From Firmicutes bacterium TM09-10 (lineage in GTDB: Bacteria; Bacillota; Clostridia; Lachnospirales; Lachnospiraceae), in contig QUKC01000008.1 of assembly GCA_003481005.1 (NCBI GenBank), positions 72,556-136,555 of the forward strand: a stretch of 64,000 nt of DNA, given 5' to 3'. A program made the translations under genes and the position numbers. Shown one piece after another: positions 8,539 through 16,955 of the stretch. The notes under the pieces were generated by a model. The model had not been told where the DNA came from and did no database searches. It worked only from the letters and a program-made list of their open reading frames with translations. Each line of letters starts with the position of its first letter. Position 1 is the first letter of the stretch.

Positions 8539-9938
8539 ACCAATAAAATCCCCAGTTTCTTGCTGGCATCATCGATTACCTTCAACAGCTCTTCATCGGT
8601 CAGAACGGTAACACGGCCGCTTTCGTATTCGGCGTCCACCCATTTCTTGACCTCGTGAACCAGCTCGCAGTTTTTATCCAGCTTCTTTTCCTCCGGCAGA
8701 TGGAAGTAAGTATTGATCCAGTGTGCGATTCCTGCAAGGCCGGAGGTGTTCGATACGGCGCACAGAACCGGACGGTTTAAAAACTTTTCTGTATCAAAAA
8801 TGTTGTAAATCTCTTCGTTTTTCAGCAGACCGTCTGCATGGATACCCGCTCTTGTGACATTGAAGTTCTTACCGACAAACGGCGTCCTGGGCGGGATGTG
8901 GTAGCCGATTTCTTTTTCGTAGTATTCTGCCAGCTCGGTGATCACCCTGGTGTCCATGCCGTTTAACGTGCCGCGCAGCTGTGCATATTCAAATACCATC
9001 GCTTCCAGAGGCGTATTACCGGTACGCTCGCCGATACCGAACAGCGAGGTGTTGACACCGGAGCAGCCATACAGCCATGCCGTCGAGGAATTGACAACTG
9101 CCTTATAGAAATCGTTGTGTCCGTGCCATTCCAACAGCTCGTGGGGAACACCCGCGTGCGTGTGCAGCGCATAGATAATTCCCTGTACGCTTCTCGGGAT
9201 AACGGCACCCGGATAGTTGACGCCGTAGCCCATCGTATCGCAGGCGCGGATTTTGATCGGAATCTGATATTCCTTCATCAGCTTCATCAGCTCCAGGCAA
9301 AACGGAACAACATATCCGTAAATATCGGCCCGCGTGATATCCTCCAGATGGCATCTGGGACTGATTCCCTCTTCCAGGCACTCCTTGATGACGCTCAGGT
9401 AATGCTCCATTGCCTGTTTGCGGGTCATTTTCAATTTCATGAAAATGTGATAATCGGAACAGCTGACCAGAATACCGGTTTCCTTCATGCCGATCTCTTT
9501 CACCAGCTTGAAGTCCTCCTTGCTCGCGCGAATCCAGCTGGTAATTTCGGGAAATTTATATCCTTTTTCCAGACATTTGTACACTGCATCCCGATCTTTT
9601 TTACTGTAAAGGAAAAATTCGCTGGCGCGGATCAGACCATTTTCTCCGCCCAGTCGGTGCAGATAGTCATAAATCGTTACAATCTGCTCGGTGGAATAAG
9701 GGGCGCGTGACTGCTGACCGTCACGGAACGTCGTATCGGTAATCCAGATGTCCTTTGGCATATCGTGCGGAACGGTACGGTCATTGAACGGAATCTTCGG
9801 AATTTCCGAATAAGGGAACATATTCCGGAAAACATTCGGCTTCTTCACGTCATCCAGAATGTACATATGCTCTTCGATCTCGAGCAGGTTCTTGTTCTCA
9901 TTCATGGTGACCGGACGATTGGTAAATGTATTGTTCAT
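8535..9938 (-). CDS. Re-type citrate synthase (homocitrate/isopropylmalate synthase-like)
   Basis: A 467-residue DRE-TIM metallolyase: DTTFRDGQQSRAPYS carries the metal and catalytic Asp/Arg residues, HLEDITRADIYG follows, and LLEWHGHNDFYKAV holds the HxH metal ligands. It aligns with the Clostridium kluyveri-type Re-citrate synthase rather than leucine or lysine pathway enzymes, because it lacks the C-terminal LeuA regulatory domain and sits with icd. The start at 9938 follows AAGGAGAAGG; the longer upstream reading frame lacks a ribosome site. It is the first gene of the operon. Homocitrate synthase activity is the main alternative. Confidence 0.87.
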   Translation of the reverse strand: MNNTFTNRPVTMNENKNLLEIEEHMYILDDVKKPNVFRNMFPYSEIPKIPFNDRTVPHDMPKDIWITDTTFRDGQQSRAPYSTEQIVTIYDYLHRLGGENGLIRASEFFLYSKKDRDAVYKCLEKGYKFPEITSWIRASKEDFKLVKEIGMKETGILVSCSDYHIFMKLKMTRKQAMEHYLSVIKECLEEGISPRCHLEDITRADIYGYVVPFCLELMKLMKEYQIPIKIRACDTMGYGVNYPGAVIPRSVQGIIYALHTHAGVPHELLEWHGHNDFYKAVVNSSTAWLYGCSGVNTSLFGIGERTGNTPLEAMVFEYAQLRGTLNGMDTRVITELAEYYEKEIGYHIPPRTPFVGKNFNVTRAGIHADGLLKNEEIYNIFDTEKFLNRPVLCAVSNTSGLAGIAHWINTYFHLPEEKKLDKNCELVHEVKKWVDAEYESGRVTVLTDEELLKVIDDASKKLGILLV

Positions 9939-10050
9939 GATGCCTTCTCCTTCGTTTGCTCGCCGCTTTCTTCCAAGCAGTGTGTTCTGTAATTCAGGTA
10001 TCATTGTATACAATCATCCAATTTTTGTCAATCCTTCTGAAACAAAAAAT

Positions 10051-10968
10051 TTATCCCTTTAACGCTCTGCCTACATGAAGCATTCCCCAGCCCTGCATCC
10101 CCCAGTTTTCTCCCAGATCCTGCGCATGGTATAGCAACCGTTCCCGTATCTGTTCGTTTGTCAGATGCGGCTCCTTTTCCCACAAAAGTGCTGCTGCCGC
10201 GCTGACTGCCGGAACCGCCATTGAGGTCCCATTCTTTGCTGTATACGGATGATTTACCGAGCAGAAATGATTTTTCCGATACCAGGCATTACAGGAAACA
10301 ATGCCGCTTCCCGGTGCCACCAAATCCGGTTTTTTCACTCTGCCGTTTGCAGGCCCTCTCCCGGAATAAGCGGCACAGGCATTTTTGTGTCCAAGGGTCT
10401 GCCTTCCGTCATGGCACCCGACCGATATGACGTGCGCCTGCAGCCCCATCGCAGAGACAGAATCCGGGGCAGGTCCGTTGTTTCCGGCAGCCACTGCGAC
10501 GAACAGCCCTGCATTCCATGCTTTTGCAATCCAAGAAAGCAGCTCCTGCTCGAGCGCAGCTTCCCGGATCGAGCCGATCCCGACGGAAATATTCAAAATT
10601 CTCGTATGATAAATCCGGCGTGTGTCCAGCACATACCGGATGCCTTCTATCATGGCGGCAACGTTTCCGTCCCCACGTTCGTCCAGCACCTTGCATACTA
10701 CCAGACGGCAGCCTGGCGCAATTCCGGCATACAGACCGTTGGAACATTTCCCGTTTCCACACAGGCAGCCTGCCACATGGGTTCCATGCCCGCTGTCGTC
10801 ATACGGTTGCTTCTGTCCGCCGACAAAGTCTGCAAACCCTGCGATTCTCCCGGAAAGATCCGGATGCAGCGCGATCCCGGTGTCCAGCACCGCTGCCGTC
10901 ACACCTTTTCCGGAAAGCCCGTTTACCTCTGCCGCGGTCGCGTGGACAACTCTCTTTACCCTGTTCAA
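10051..10968 (-). CDS. Subtilisin-like serine protease (S8 family)
   Basis: A 305-residue peptidase with the complete triad: AAVLDTGIALHPDL (Asp about 29), DDSGHGTHVAG (His about 61) and GTSMAVPAVSAAAALL (Ser about 249); the oxyanion Asn is in AAGNNGPAPDS. No signal peptide or propeptide is visible, so it is probably intracellular or matures unusually. The only in-frame start after the upstream TAA is a TTG with AAGGA about 11 bp before it. Substrate unknown. Confidence 0.9.
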   Translation of the reverse strand: MNRVKRVVHATAAEVNGLSGKGVTAAVLDTGIALHPDLSGRIAGFADFVGGQKQPYDDSGHGTHVAGCLCGNGKCSNGLYAGIAPGCRLVVCKVLDERGDGNVAAMIEGIRYVLDTRRIYHTRILNISVGIGSIREAALEQELLSWIAKAWNAGLFVAVAAGNNGPAPDSVSAMGLQAHVISVGCHDGRQTLGHKNACAAYSGRGPANGRVKKPDLVAPGSGIVSCNAWYRKNHFCSVNHPYTAKNGTSMAVPAVSAAAALLWEKEPHLTNEQIRERLLYHAQDLGENWGMQGWGMLHVGRALKG

Positions 10969-11044
10969 GGCATACGCATCCTTTTTCTTTTAGGATATGG
11001 AAGGATGGGGGAAGAGGTGTGCTGCATTTTATGGAAGACAGTAA

Positions 11045-11174
11045 AAAAGAATCCTGCAAAGCAGGATTCTCCGCCTGCGGCGGGTCGCGTAAGCGACATT
11101 CTACCATTCCGCCGCAGTGCGATCCTCGCGGAGCGTTTATTATCGTATGGAAACGAAGTTTCCTATACGATAAT
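11045..11174 (+). repeat. Structured intergenic repeat, family A, copy 1
   Basis: The divergent gap between the protease and the cysteine-rich gene (10969-11314) is filled mainly by this element. In order: stem AGAATCCTGC/GCAGGATTCT (11048-11070), a CCGCC/GGCGG stem, GTCGC-gtaa-GCGAC (11085-11098), the conserved core GCGATCCTCGCGGAGC, and stem TATCGTATgGAAAC/GTTTCcTATACGATA (11141-11172). The same element in reverse orientation lies at 34209-34335. Confidence 0.85.
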
Positions 11175-11314
11175 AAAGCCGGCCTGCTCGCCGGGCTCCA
11201 GTGTACTCGCAAATGATAGGAAAAGTGTTTCAAAAAATTTCCTTCCACCGAGAAACCTGGACAAACATGCAGTCATATCTTAAACCATAACTATCCATTC
11301 GGAGGCTCATAACC

Positions 11315-11590
11315 ATGAGTGATTTATCAGCTACCAACTGCGGATGCGGCAATACCTGTCAGAACGGCGGTCTTTTCGGCGGCAACAGTTGCTGCCTCAT
11401 TCTGATTCTGCTGTTATGCTGCGGCAACAACGGACTCGGCGCAAACAACGGCTGTGGCTGTAACGACGGCTGCAACAACGGCTGTAATTCCCTGATCTGG
11501 ATTCTGCTGCTTCTGGCTTGCTGCGGCAACGGCTGCAGCGGAATCGGCACGAATAACGGCTGCGGATGCAATAATGGCTGTGGATGCTGA
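11315..11590 (+). CDS. High-cysteine small protein (clostridial chorion-class-like)
   Basis: A 91-residue protein with 18 cysteines (about 20 percent) plus abundant Gly and Asn. Two hydrophobic stretches, LILILLLCCGN and LIWILLLLACCGN, alternate with GCGCNDGCNNGCN-type segments, so it looks like an internal duplication. It resembles short proteins that automated annotation of Clostridia calls chorion class high-cysteine proteins; function is unknown, with spore coat, metal binding or a disulfide-linked surface layer as guesses. A GGAGG site precedes the ATG, and two uncharacterised genes follow. Confidence 0.8.
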   Translation: MSDLSATNCGCGNTCQNGGLFGGNSCCLILILLLCCGNNGLGANNGCGCNDGCNNGCNSLIWILLLLACCGNGCSGIGTNNGCGCNNGCGC

Positions 11591-11788
11591 TTCCATAGGT
11601 ATCTGAGCGCATCTGGCTCCCATCCCAAAGGGCATTGCTTCCTCCGGGGGTAATGCCCCTTCGCGATGCAAACGATTTTTCGAGTCCCACAGACGATCTC
11701 TGACAGACTGGCAAAAGCAATTCCTTGTTGTCCTATTCTATCTAACTGTTTCATAGAAATAGAATAAACACCGGAAGGAAGCTTTTTA

Positions 11789-12307
11789 ATGAACGTCTGT
11801 GAAAACGAAGCTGTCATCGCCTTTGATACGCTCTATACACAAAACCATATCCAGATTTTAAAAATCCTGCTGCCATATTTTGACCCATATGGTCAAAGCC
11901 ATCTCGCGGTCTGGATCAAATATCTGGAGCTGCGCTACACCCTGGAATATGTTTCCAGGCATCCGTCCCCTCCATACAAAAATCAAACCTCCGGCACATC
12001 CTCGCCGGACTTTGCCGTGTTGTTTGAGCAGATCAAAAACTTTTGTTCTCCCCGGGAAAAAGCACTGTTTGGAGAACTTCTCAACCTGCAGAAAAATCTC
12101 GAGTTGTTCAAGGAAATGAAAGGGATGATGCAGCTGTTCGAAACGTTGAGGGAAAGTGCGCCCGACGCAGACGCCGATACTGCGGCAAATACAGACTGCT
12201 CCGGCACGAATCCGGCTGCCGGCAATTTCGATCCGATGACATTTTTAAAGGGCATGCTCTCGCCTGAACAGCAGGAGATGTTCGAGGCATTTCGCGATGG
12301 GCTCTAA
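11789..12307 (+). CDS. Uncharacterised protein downstream of the cysteine-rich gene
   Basis: A 172-residue, mainly helical, soluble protein without a signal peptide. It begins with an FDTLYTQNHIQILKILLPYF segment and ends with FDPMTFLKGMLSPEQQEMFE; an Ala/Asp-rich low-complexity linker (about 135-150) lies between. A GGAAGGAAGC ribosome site precedes the ATG. I recall similar proteins in other Lachnospiraceae beside short ones like the next gene, but have no function for them. The two genes are 42 bp apart and probably co-transcribed. Confidence 0.7.
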   Translation: MNVCENEAVIAFDTLYTQNHIQILKILLPYFDPYGQSHLAVWIKYLELRYTLEYVSRHPSPPYKNQTSGTSSPDFAVLFEQIKNFCSPREKALFGELLNLQKNLELFKEMKGMMQLFETLRESAPDADADTAANTDCSGTNPAAGNFDPMTFLKGMLSPEQQEMFEAFRDGL

Positions 12308-12349
12308 ATGCCGCTTTTTCCAAAAAATATTTTCAAAACGGAGGGTTTT

Positions 12350-12673
12350 ATGACCAGTCAACGAAACAGCAATACAAACACCATCCCGGAACCAAACTGG
12401 ATGAAGGAAGAATGCGTCCAGAGCATTCCCAAAGAAAAGCTGCAATTTTTACAAAAACTCGTCTTTGAAAGCAGCTCGCTTTCACAAAAAGAACTGCTGC
12501 CGTTTCTGATGGCGCTGGCACAGAAAAGCTATGAAGCATCCATCAGTTTTTCCGACACAGAAATTTCTTCCATCCTCACGGCGATCCGCAAATATGCCAC
12601 ACCGGAGGAACAGCTGAAAATGAATCAGATCGTCCGCCTGATGGCAAAGAAAATGCCCGGAAAGAGGGAGTAA
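12350..12673 (+). CDS. Uncharacterised small helical protein
   Basis: A 107-residue protein. The ATG at 12350 is chosen because CGGAGGG lies 5-6 bp upstream; the frame stays open to an ATG at 12308 that lacks a site. The protein is predicted helical, with the stretch SLSQKELLPFLMALAQKSYE, then SFSDTEISSILTAIRKYATPEEQLK. No membrane segment, no cysteine-rich part. It closes the three-gene module begun by the high-cysteine protein, and a terminator stem overlaps its last codons. Function unknown. Confidence 0.7.
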   Translation: MTSQRNSNTNTIPEPNWMKEECVQSIPKEKLQFLQKLVFESSSLSQKELLPFLMALAQKSYEASISFSDTEISSILTAIRKYATPEEQLKMNQIVRLMAKKMPGKRE

Positions 12674-12697
12674 AGCTCCCGCCTTCCGGGCGTTTTC
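12655..12697 (+). terminator. Intrinsic terminator overlapping a stop codon
   Basis: GCCCGGAA pairs with TTCCGGGC, with an inner GGAG/CTCC stem, followed by GTTTTC. The 5' arm contains the last codons and stop of the preceding gene. Confidence 0.65.
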
Positions 12698-12750
12698 AAG
12701 AAACCTTCCGGGTGTTAAACTTTTCAGCTATGGAAACCTTCTGTGATCCG

Positions 12751-13455
12751 TCAGTCCCCTGAGCTTTCTGCAGTTTCCGTTTCGCCAGCCGTCCCGGCAT
12801 TCTCACCTTCTGCGTCCGCACTTTCTGTCTCGCCATCTGCGCTTTCCAGTGTCTTAGCCGCAGCCGTTTCCTCTATAGCGTCAGTTGATGCCGTCTCGTC
12901 TGCAGAATCCGCTGTCTCCGTTTCAGTCTCCGTCTCGTCGATGAAATCCTCCGGATCCTTATCGAAATCCGTCACGATATTGCTGGAAACGAGGTAAACA
13001 TTGTCGTCGCCTTCCACTTTGATGTAATACTCAGAAAGCAGATCGCTCTTATTTCCGGCATAAATCACAACCTGCGTTCCGTCGGAAAGGACTGCCGTGA
13101 TCGTCCGGAAAGGCTCCTCCAGTCCGTACTGGGAAAGATCCTCCGGCGCTTCCACAACGGTTTCCGTCGTCGTGATGTTGGCGATTTCATTCAACAGCGT
13201 GTTAACTGTCGATTCCTTAATGGTTTCATCCGGCAGGCTGTTCTCCGTCCAGACGTCGTCTGATTTCACCAGATGAACCTCGTGGTCGCCGGAAAGGATC
13301 AGCTCCGTCACATCATCCTTATTGAAGTTGGTAACGTCAACGGAAACGGTTTCTTCCTCCGTTTCAAACGTATGATTCCGGATGATAAAATATCCGCCGA
13401 CGCAGACGATACATAATACAAGTAAAATCAAAATTTGAATTTTCTGCTTTTTCAT
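12751..13455 (-). CDS. DUF4340 protein, partner of a Gld-like ABC exporter
   Basis: A 234-residue protein with an N-terminal membrane anchor (IQILILLVLCIVCVGGYFII, about residues 5-24), an extracytoplasmic DUF4340-type beta region (about 30-165: LILSGDHEVHLVKSDDVW, YGLEEPFRTITAVLSDGTQ, LLSEYYIKVEGDDNVYLV) and a low-complexity acidic Glu/Thr/Ala/Ser tail (about 170-234). It starts immediately after the stop codon of the fused permease gene, so it is the last gene of that operon. DUF4340 proteins accompany GldG-like exporters; substrate unknown. Confidence 0.83.
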   Translation of the reverse strand: MKKQKIQILILLVLCIVCVGGYFIIRNHTFETEEETVSVDVTNFNKDDVTELILSGDHEVHLVKSDDVWTENSLPDETIKESTVNTLLNEIANITTTETVVEAPEDLSQYGLEEPFRTITAVLSDGTQVVIYAGNKSDLLSEYYIKVEGDDNVYLVSSNIVTDFDKDPEDFIDETETETETADSADETASTDAIEETAAAKTLESADGETESADAEGENAGTAGETETAESSGD

Positions 13456-15576
13456 TTATCTCTTTCTCCTTCTGATCCAGATGATAATACCGGCTGCCAG
13501 CAGACCGATAGGAAGGATGCCCATCAGGAGGATTCCATAGCGGACAGCAGATGCCGTAGGCACGGTCGCATAGGTGGACGCCATTGATTTGGTCGGAATG
13601 GAAATACTCTCGCTCTCTCCTGCCATCGTGCTGATCGCGTTGGTGAACAGCGTCAGGTTGTTATCCATCGTGTACTGGTTTGCCGACTCTGTGAACAGAT
13701 AGGACGAGCTGTATAAAATCAGCTGTGCTTCTTCGCCGGAAGCAAGTGTTTTCACCGCTTTTACGCCGACAGTAAATGGTCCCTGCGCATCGTCCTCTGT
13801 TTTCTTAACGTCGGAGGACTGATTTAAATCGGTCTTGCTGTACGCCTTCTCCGAGGTTGTCAAAAGAGTGGTCAGCGTAACGCCATCCTTCTCCTTCGTC
13901 AGAATCGGCTGGGCATACGGCATCATGATATAATCATAGCTCTTTCCGTAAACGCCGTTCGTCAGGCTGTCGGAGGAAACGTTCGGCAGCAGATAGATCG
14001 GATTCTGATACATTCTCGCATTATCCTGCTCCACGATCAGACCGTTCCCGATGGAAAGTCCGAACTCGGAAAGCACCTTTGTCAGGTTCGGCATCTCCTC
14101 AGAGAAGCAATCGATATAAGAGGTGGAAATCAGAACCTTTCCGCCGTTGTTTAAGTATGCAATCAGCTTATCGGCATCCTCTGCATTTAAGTCGTTTGTA
14201 GGGGAAAGGATCAGGACACCATTTGCATCGTCCGGAACACTGTCTTCTGTCAAAAGTGTCAGCTCCGCAAGATCGACATTTTCCTTTTTCACGCCGTCCT
14301 CAAACGAGCTGTCCAGGCTGGCTTCTCCGTGACCGTTTAATTCATAAACAACGGAGGTGGAATCGCTCGTCACATAGGCGATCGCGCTTGTCAGCTGTCC
14401 TTCTGCATCGTAGCCGCTGACAGAGCTGGAATAGTTGCTGTAGTCATAGTCATATTCGTAAATATTATTGTAATTGATTACCTTAAATCGCTGTGCGGAT
14501 TCCACGATCATGGAGTTTACGGAAATGCTGTCGGTATAATCCTTATAAAAATCAGGGGAAACGACAGGATCCTTGTAAACCAGTTTGATGTGATCGGAAA
14601 GCTCTGCATAGCTTTTCAGCGTCTGCTGCAGCGTTTCATCCTGGCTGTTTTCCGAATTGATGACATAAATCGTCACATCCTCAGACAGATTTTTGACGAG
14701 ATTTTTCGTCGTCTGTGTCAGCGTATATAGCTTCTGGCTTGTTACATCAATCTTCGTATAGCGATCCGGCAGGGCGGAAAATCCGAGGTTTAAGAACACC
14801 GCAATCGCTACGACAAGGGCGATCATACCACTGCTGTAAGCGCCGATCTGCAGCGTTTTTACCGAGACCTGATATCTTCTCTTCTGGATCGACTGAACCG
14901 TTAAGAATAAAAATACAATGATCAAAGTTACAAAATACAGGACGGATTTCAGATTCAGCGTTCCCTCCACCATAGCGTCGAGACGGTCGGTGAAGTTGTA
15001 AGCATTTAAAATTTTTGTCAGCAGGTTGCCGGTTTGGGAAATCAGTCCGGTAATGGAGGACATCATGTAGCCTACAAATAAAAGGGCAAAGGAAAGCACC
15101 GCTGCGATGATCTGGCTTTCTGTGATGGAGGAAATGAACAGGCCAATGGCAAGGCAGGTCAGACCAAACAGATAATAGGCCAGAAGCGCCGTGTAGCTTT
15201 CGCCCATCGGAACGGTTCCGTAGCGGCTTAAAATCAGCGGGAACAGCGCCATCACCGCAACCGGAAGGGTAAAGACGGTCGCCATCGCAAGGTATTTGCC
15301 TGCTACAATTCCTCCGATCGAAACCGGAGAAGTCAAAATCAGCTGATCCGTTTTCTGCTTACGCTCCTCTGCCAGCATACGCATGGACAGAATCGGTGTC
15401 GATAACAGCAGCAAAAACAGGATACTGGAAAAGCTCTGTCCGACATTGCTGTAGCCGGACAGCAGATTGATTGCAAAAAAGTAAAGTCCGGCAAGACAGA
15501 TATGTGCTGCAATAAACAGCCAGCCGGTTACCGTCGTAAAGAATGTTTTTAATTCTCTTTTATAAATCGCTGTCAT
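13456..15576 (-). CDS. ABC-2 permease fused to a GldG-like domain
   Basis: A 706-residue fusion. Residues about 1-260 are an ABC-2 permease with six hydrophobic segments (GldF-like: MTAIYKRELKTFFTTVTGW, SMRMLAEERKQKTDQLILTSP). Residues about 270-670 are a large extracytoplasmic GldG-type domain (LYTLTQTTKNLVKNLSEDV, GVLILSPTNDLN), and a last helix (YGILLMGILPIGLLAAGIII) is followed by RRRKR. It overlaps the ATPase gene by 4 nt. In Bacteroidetes GldF and GldG are separate gliding proteins; in Firmicutes such transporters are uncharacterised. Confidence 0.88.
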   Translation of the reverse strand: MTAIYKRELKTFFTTVTGWLFIAAHICLAGLYFFAINLLSGYSNVGQSFSSILFLLLLSTPILSMRMLAEERKQKTDQLILTSPVSIGGIVAGKYLAMATVFTLPVAVMALFPLILSRYGTVPMGESYTALLAYYLFGLTCLAIGLFISSITESQIIAAVLSFALLFVGYMMSSITGLISQTGNLLTKILNAYNFTDRLDAMVEGTLNLKSVLYFVTLIIVFLFLTVQSIQKRRYQVSVKTLQIGAYSSGMIALVVAIAVFLNLGFSALPDRYTKIDVTSQKLYTLTQTTKNLVKNLSEDVTIYVINSENSQDETLQQTLKSYAELSDHIKLVYKDPVVSPDFYKDYTDSISVNSMIVESAQRFKVINYNNIYEYDYDYSNYSSSVSGYDAEGQLTSAIAYVTSDSTSVVYELNGHGEASLDSSFEDGVKKENVDLAELTLLTEDSVPDDANGVLILSPTNDLNAEDADKLIAYLNNGGKVLISTSYIDCFSEEMPNLTKVLSEFGLSIGNGLIVEQDNARMYQNPIYLLPNVSSDSLTNGVYGKSYDYIMMPYAQPILTKEKDGVTLTTLLTTSEKAYSKTDLNQSSDVKKTEDDAQGPFTVGVKAVKTLASGEEAQLILYSSSYLFTESANQYTMDNNLTLFTNAISTMAGESESISIPTKSMASTYATVPTASAVRYGILLMGILPIGLLAAGIIIWIRRRKR

Positions 15577-16523
15577 TGTTTCGTCTCCTCCTCGGGCTTA
15601 TCGGTCAGCTGCAGGAAGATATCCTCCAGCGATCCCGTCTTTTTCTCCATGCCAAGCAGGGGCATCCGATTCTCTGCCAGCTCATAAAACAGCGGCTCGC
15701 GGATATCGCAGTCCGCCTTCTCCGAAACCTGTGCGAGCACGGTTCCATCTTCTGCTTCTGTCGTCGTAAAGCTTTCTACGCCGTCCAGATTTGACAAAAG
15801 CGTCTTTAACTGCGCTGCAGTTCCCTTTACGCAAAGCTCCAGCTCGCCTGCGCCCTTTAGCTTTGCCTGCAGTCCGTCCGGCGTATCGCTTGCAACCAGC
15901 TCACCCTTGGAAATAATCAGGATCTGGTCACACACTGCACTGACTTCGGACAGAATATGCGAACTCAAAATAACTGTATGGTCTTTTTTGAGACTGCGGA
16001 TCAGCTCACGCATCTCGATCATCTGTCTCGGATCCAGACCGACAGTCGGCTCATCCAGAATAATCGTCTCAGGATCGCCGAGCACTGCCTGTGCCAGACC
16101 GACTCTTTGTTTATAACCTTTGGAAAGGTTGTTAATCAGACGCTTCCGGACATCCTCCAGCTGCGCGGTTTTGATCGCCTTTTCGATCTGCGCTGCTCTT
16201 TCCTTTCCCGGAATGCGCTTTAATTCTGCTGCAAATTTCAGATATTCCTCAACGGTCATCTCACTGTACAGCGGCGGAATTTCCGGCAGATAACCGATAT
16301 GTTCCTTTGCCTTTTCCGGCTCTTTGACGATGTCAAAGCCGTCCACCTTTACGGTTCCGGCAGTCGGTGCCAGATATCCTGTAATCATATTCATGGTGGT
16401 CGATTTTCCGGCTCCGTTTGGTCCTAAGAATCCGTAGATCTGTCCTTCTTCAATCCGGACATTCAGATCCTTGACCGCATAGTGATCGCCATATTTTTTG
16501 ACCAGATGCGAAATCTCAATCAT
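15573..16523 (-). CDS. ABC transporter ATP-binding protein (GldA-like)
   Basis: A 316-residue ATPase that powers the adjacent fused permease. Walker A is GFLGPNGAGKSTT (about 32-44), the signature is LSKGYKQRVGLAQAVLGDP, Walker B is IILDEPTVGLDP, and the switch His is in ILSSHILSE. A C-terminal DUF4162-like region follows the nucleotide domain. First gene of the three-gene operon, with a GGGAGG ribosome site. Confidence 0.9.
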   Translation of the reverse strand: MIEISHLVKKYGDHYAVKDLNVRIEEGQIYGFLGPNGAGKSTTMNMITGYLAPTAGTVKVDGFDIVKEPEKAKEHIGYLPEIPPLYSEMTVEEYLKFAAELKRIPGKERAAQIEKAIKTAQLEDVRKRLINNLSKGYKQRVGLAQAVLGDPETIILDEPTVGLDPRQMIEMRELIRSLKKDHTVILSSHILSEVSAVCDQILIISKGELVASDTPDGLQAKLKGAGELELCVKGTAAQLKTLLSNLDGVESFTTTEAEDGTVLAQVSEKADCDIREPLFYELAENRMPLLGMEKKTGSLEDIFLQLTDKPEEETKQ

Positions 16524-16694
16524 AATGAGATCCTCCCTTTCAAATTTTACACTTTCTTAAGTTTATCGGAATTATGTGTTCATTTCAGGAGGATTCTGTG
16601 AGAAAAGTGTGTTTAAAAAATGGAAAAAATGTGTTCTGCGGGATATTGATGCAGTGCAATCCCAATCCCGTCCAGAGGTCTTTTCTTTCCCATA

Positions 16695-16825
16695 AAAGAA
16701 TGTGCCTTGGCACATTCTCGCGCCGAGGCGCGGTTGCTTTAGCAACCATCTACCCCTGCGCCGAGTGCGCATCCTCGCGGAGCATTTTTATCGTATGGAA
16801 ACGAAGTTTCCTATACGATAAAACA
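16695..16825 (+). repeat. Structured intergenic repeat, family A, copy 2
   Basis: It occupies the middle of the 16524-16955 gap. Order: stem AGAATGTGCC/GGCACATTCT, CGCGCC/GGCGCG, GGTTGC-ttta-GCAACC (16732-16747), core GCGCATCCTCGCGGAGC and the end stem TATCGTATgGAAAC/GTTTCcTATACGATA (16789-16820). It shares its architecture and core with copy 1, but two stems carry different bases that still pair. Confidence 0.85.
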
Positions 16826-16876
16826 AAAATTCCCGACAGACATGAATCCTTTTCATCCACATCTGTCGGGAATTCT
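16825..16876. terminator. Intrinsic terminator downstream of leuS
   Basis: AATTCCCGACAGA and TCTGTCGGGAATT form a perfect 13-bp stem around a loop of about 21 bases. On the leuS strand the 3' arm is followed by TTTTTG. Confidence 0.75.
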
Positions 16877-16955
16877 ATTATTAACACAACCGATCTGTGC
16901 AACGCACATCTGCTATTTTTCAGCAGTGCCTGTCTGCTTCAGCAGGCAATCGCGG

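Noticed and set aside
10249-11283. Long plus-strand frame across the subtilase
   Set aside because: Antisense to an S8 protease with a complete triad and continues through repeat A copy 1; not a gene.
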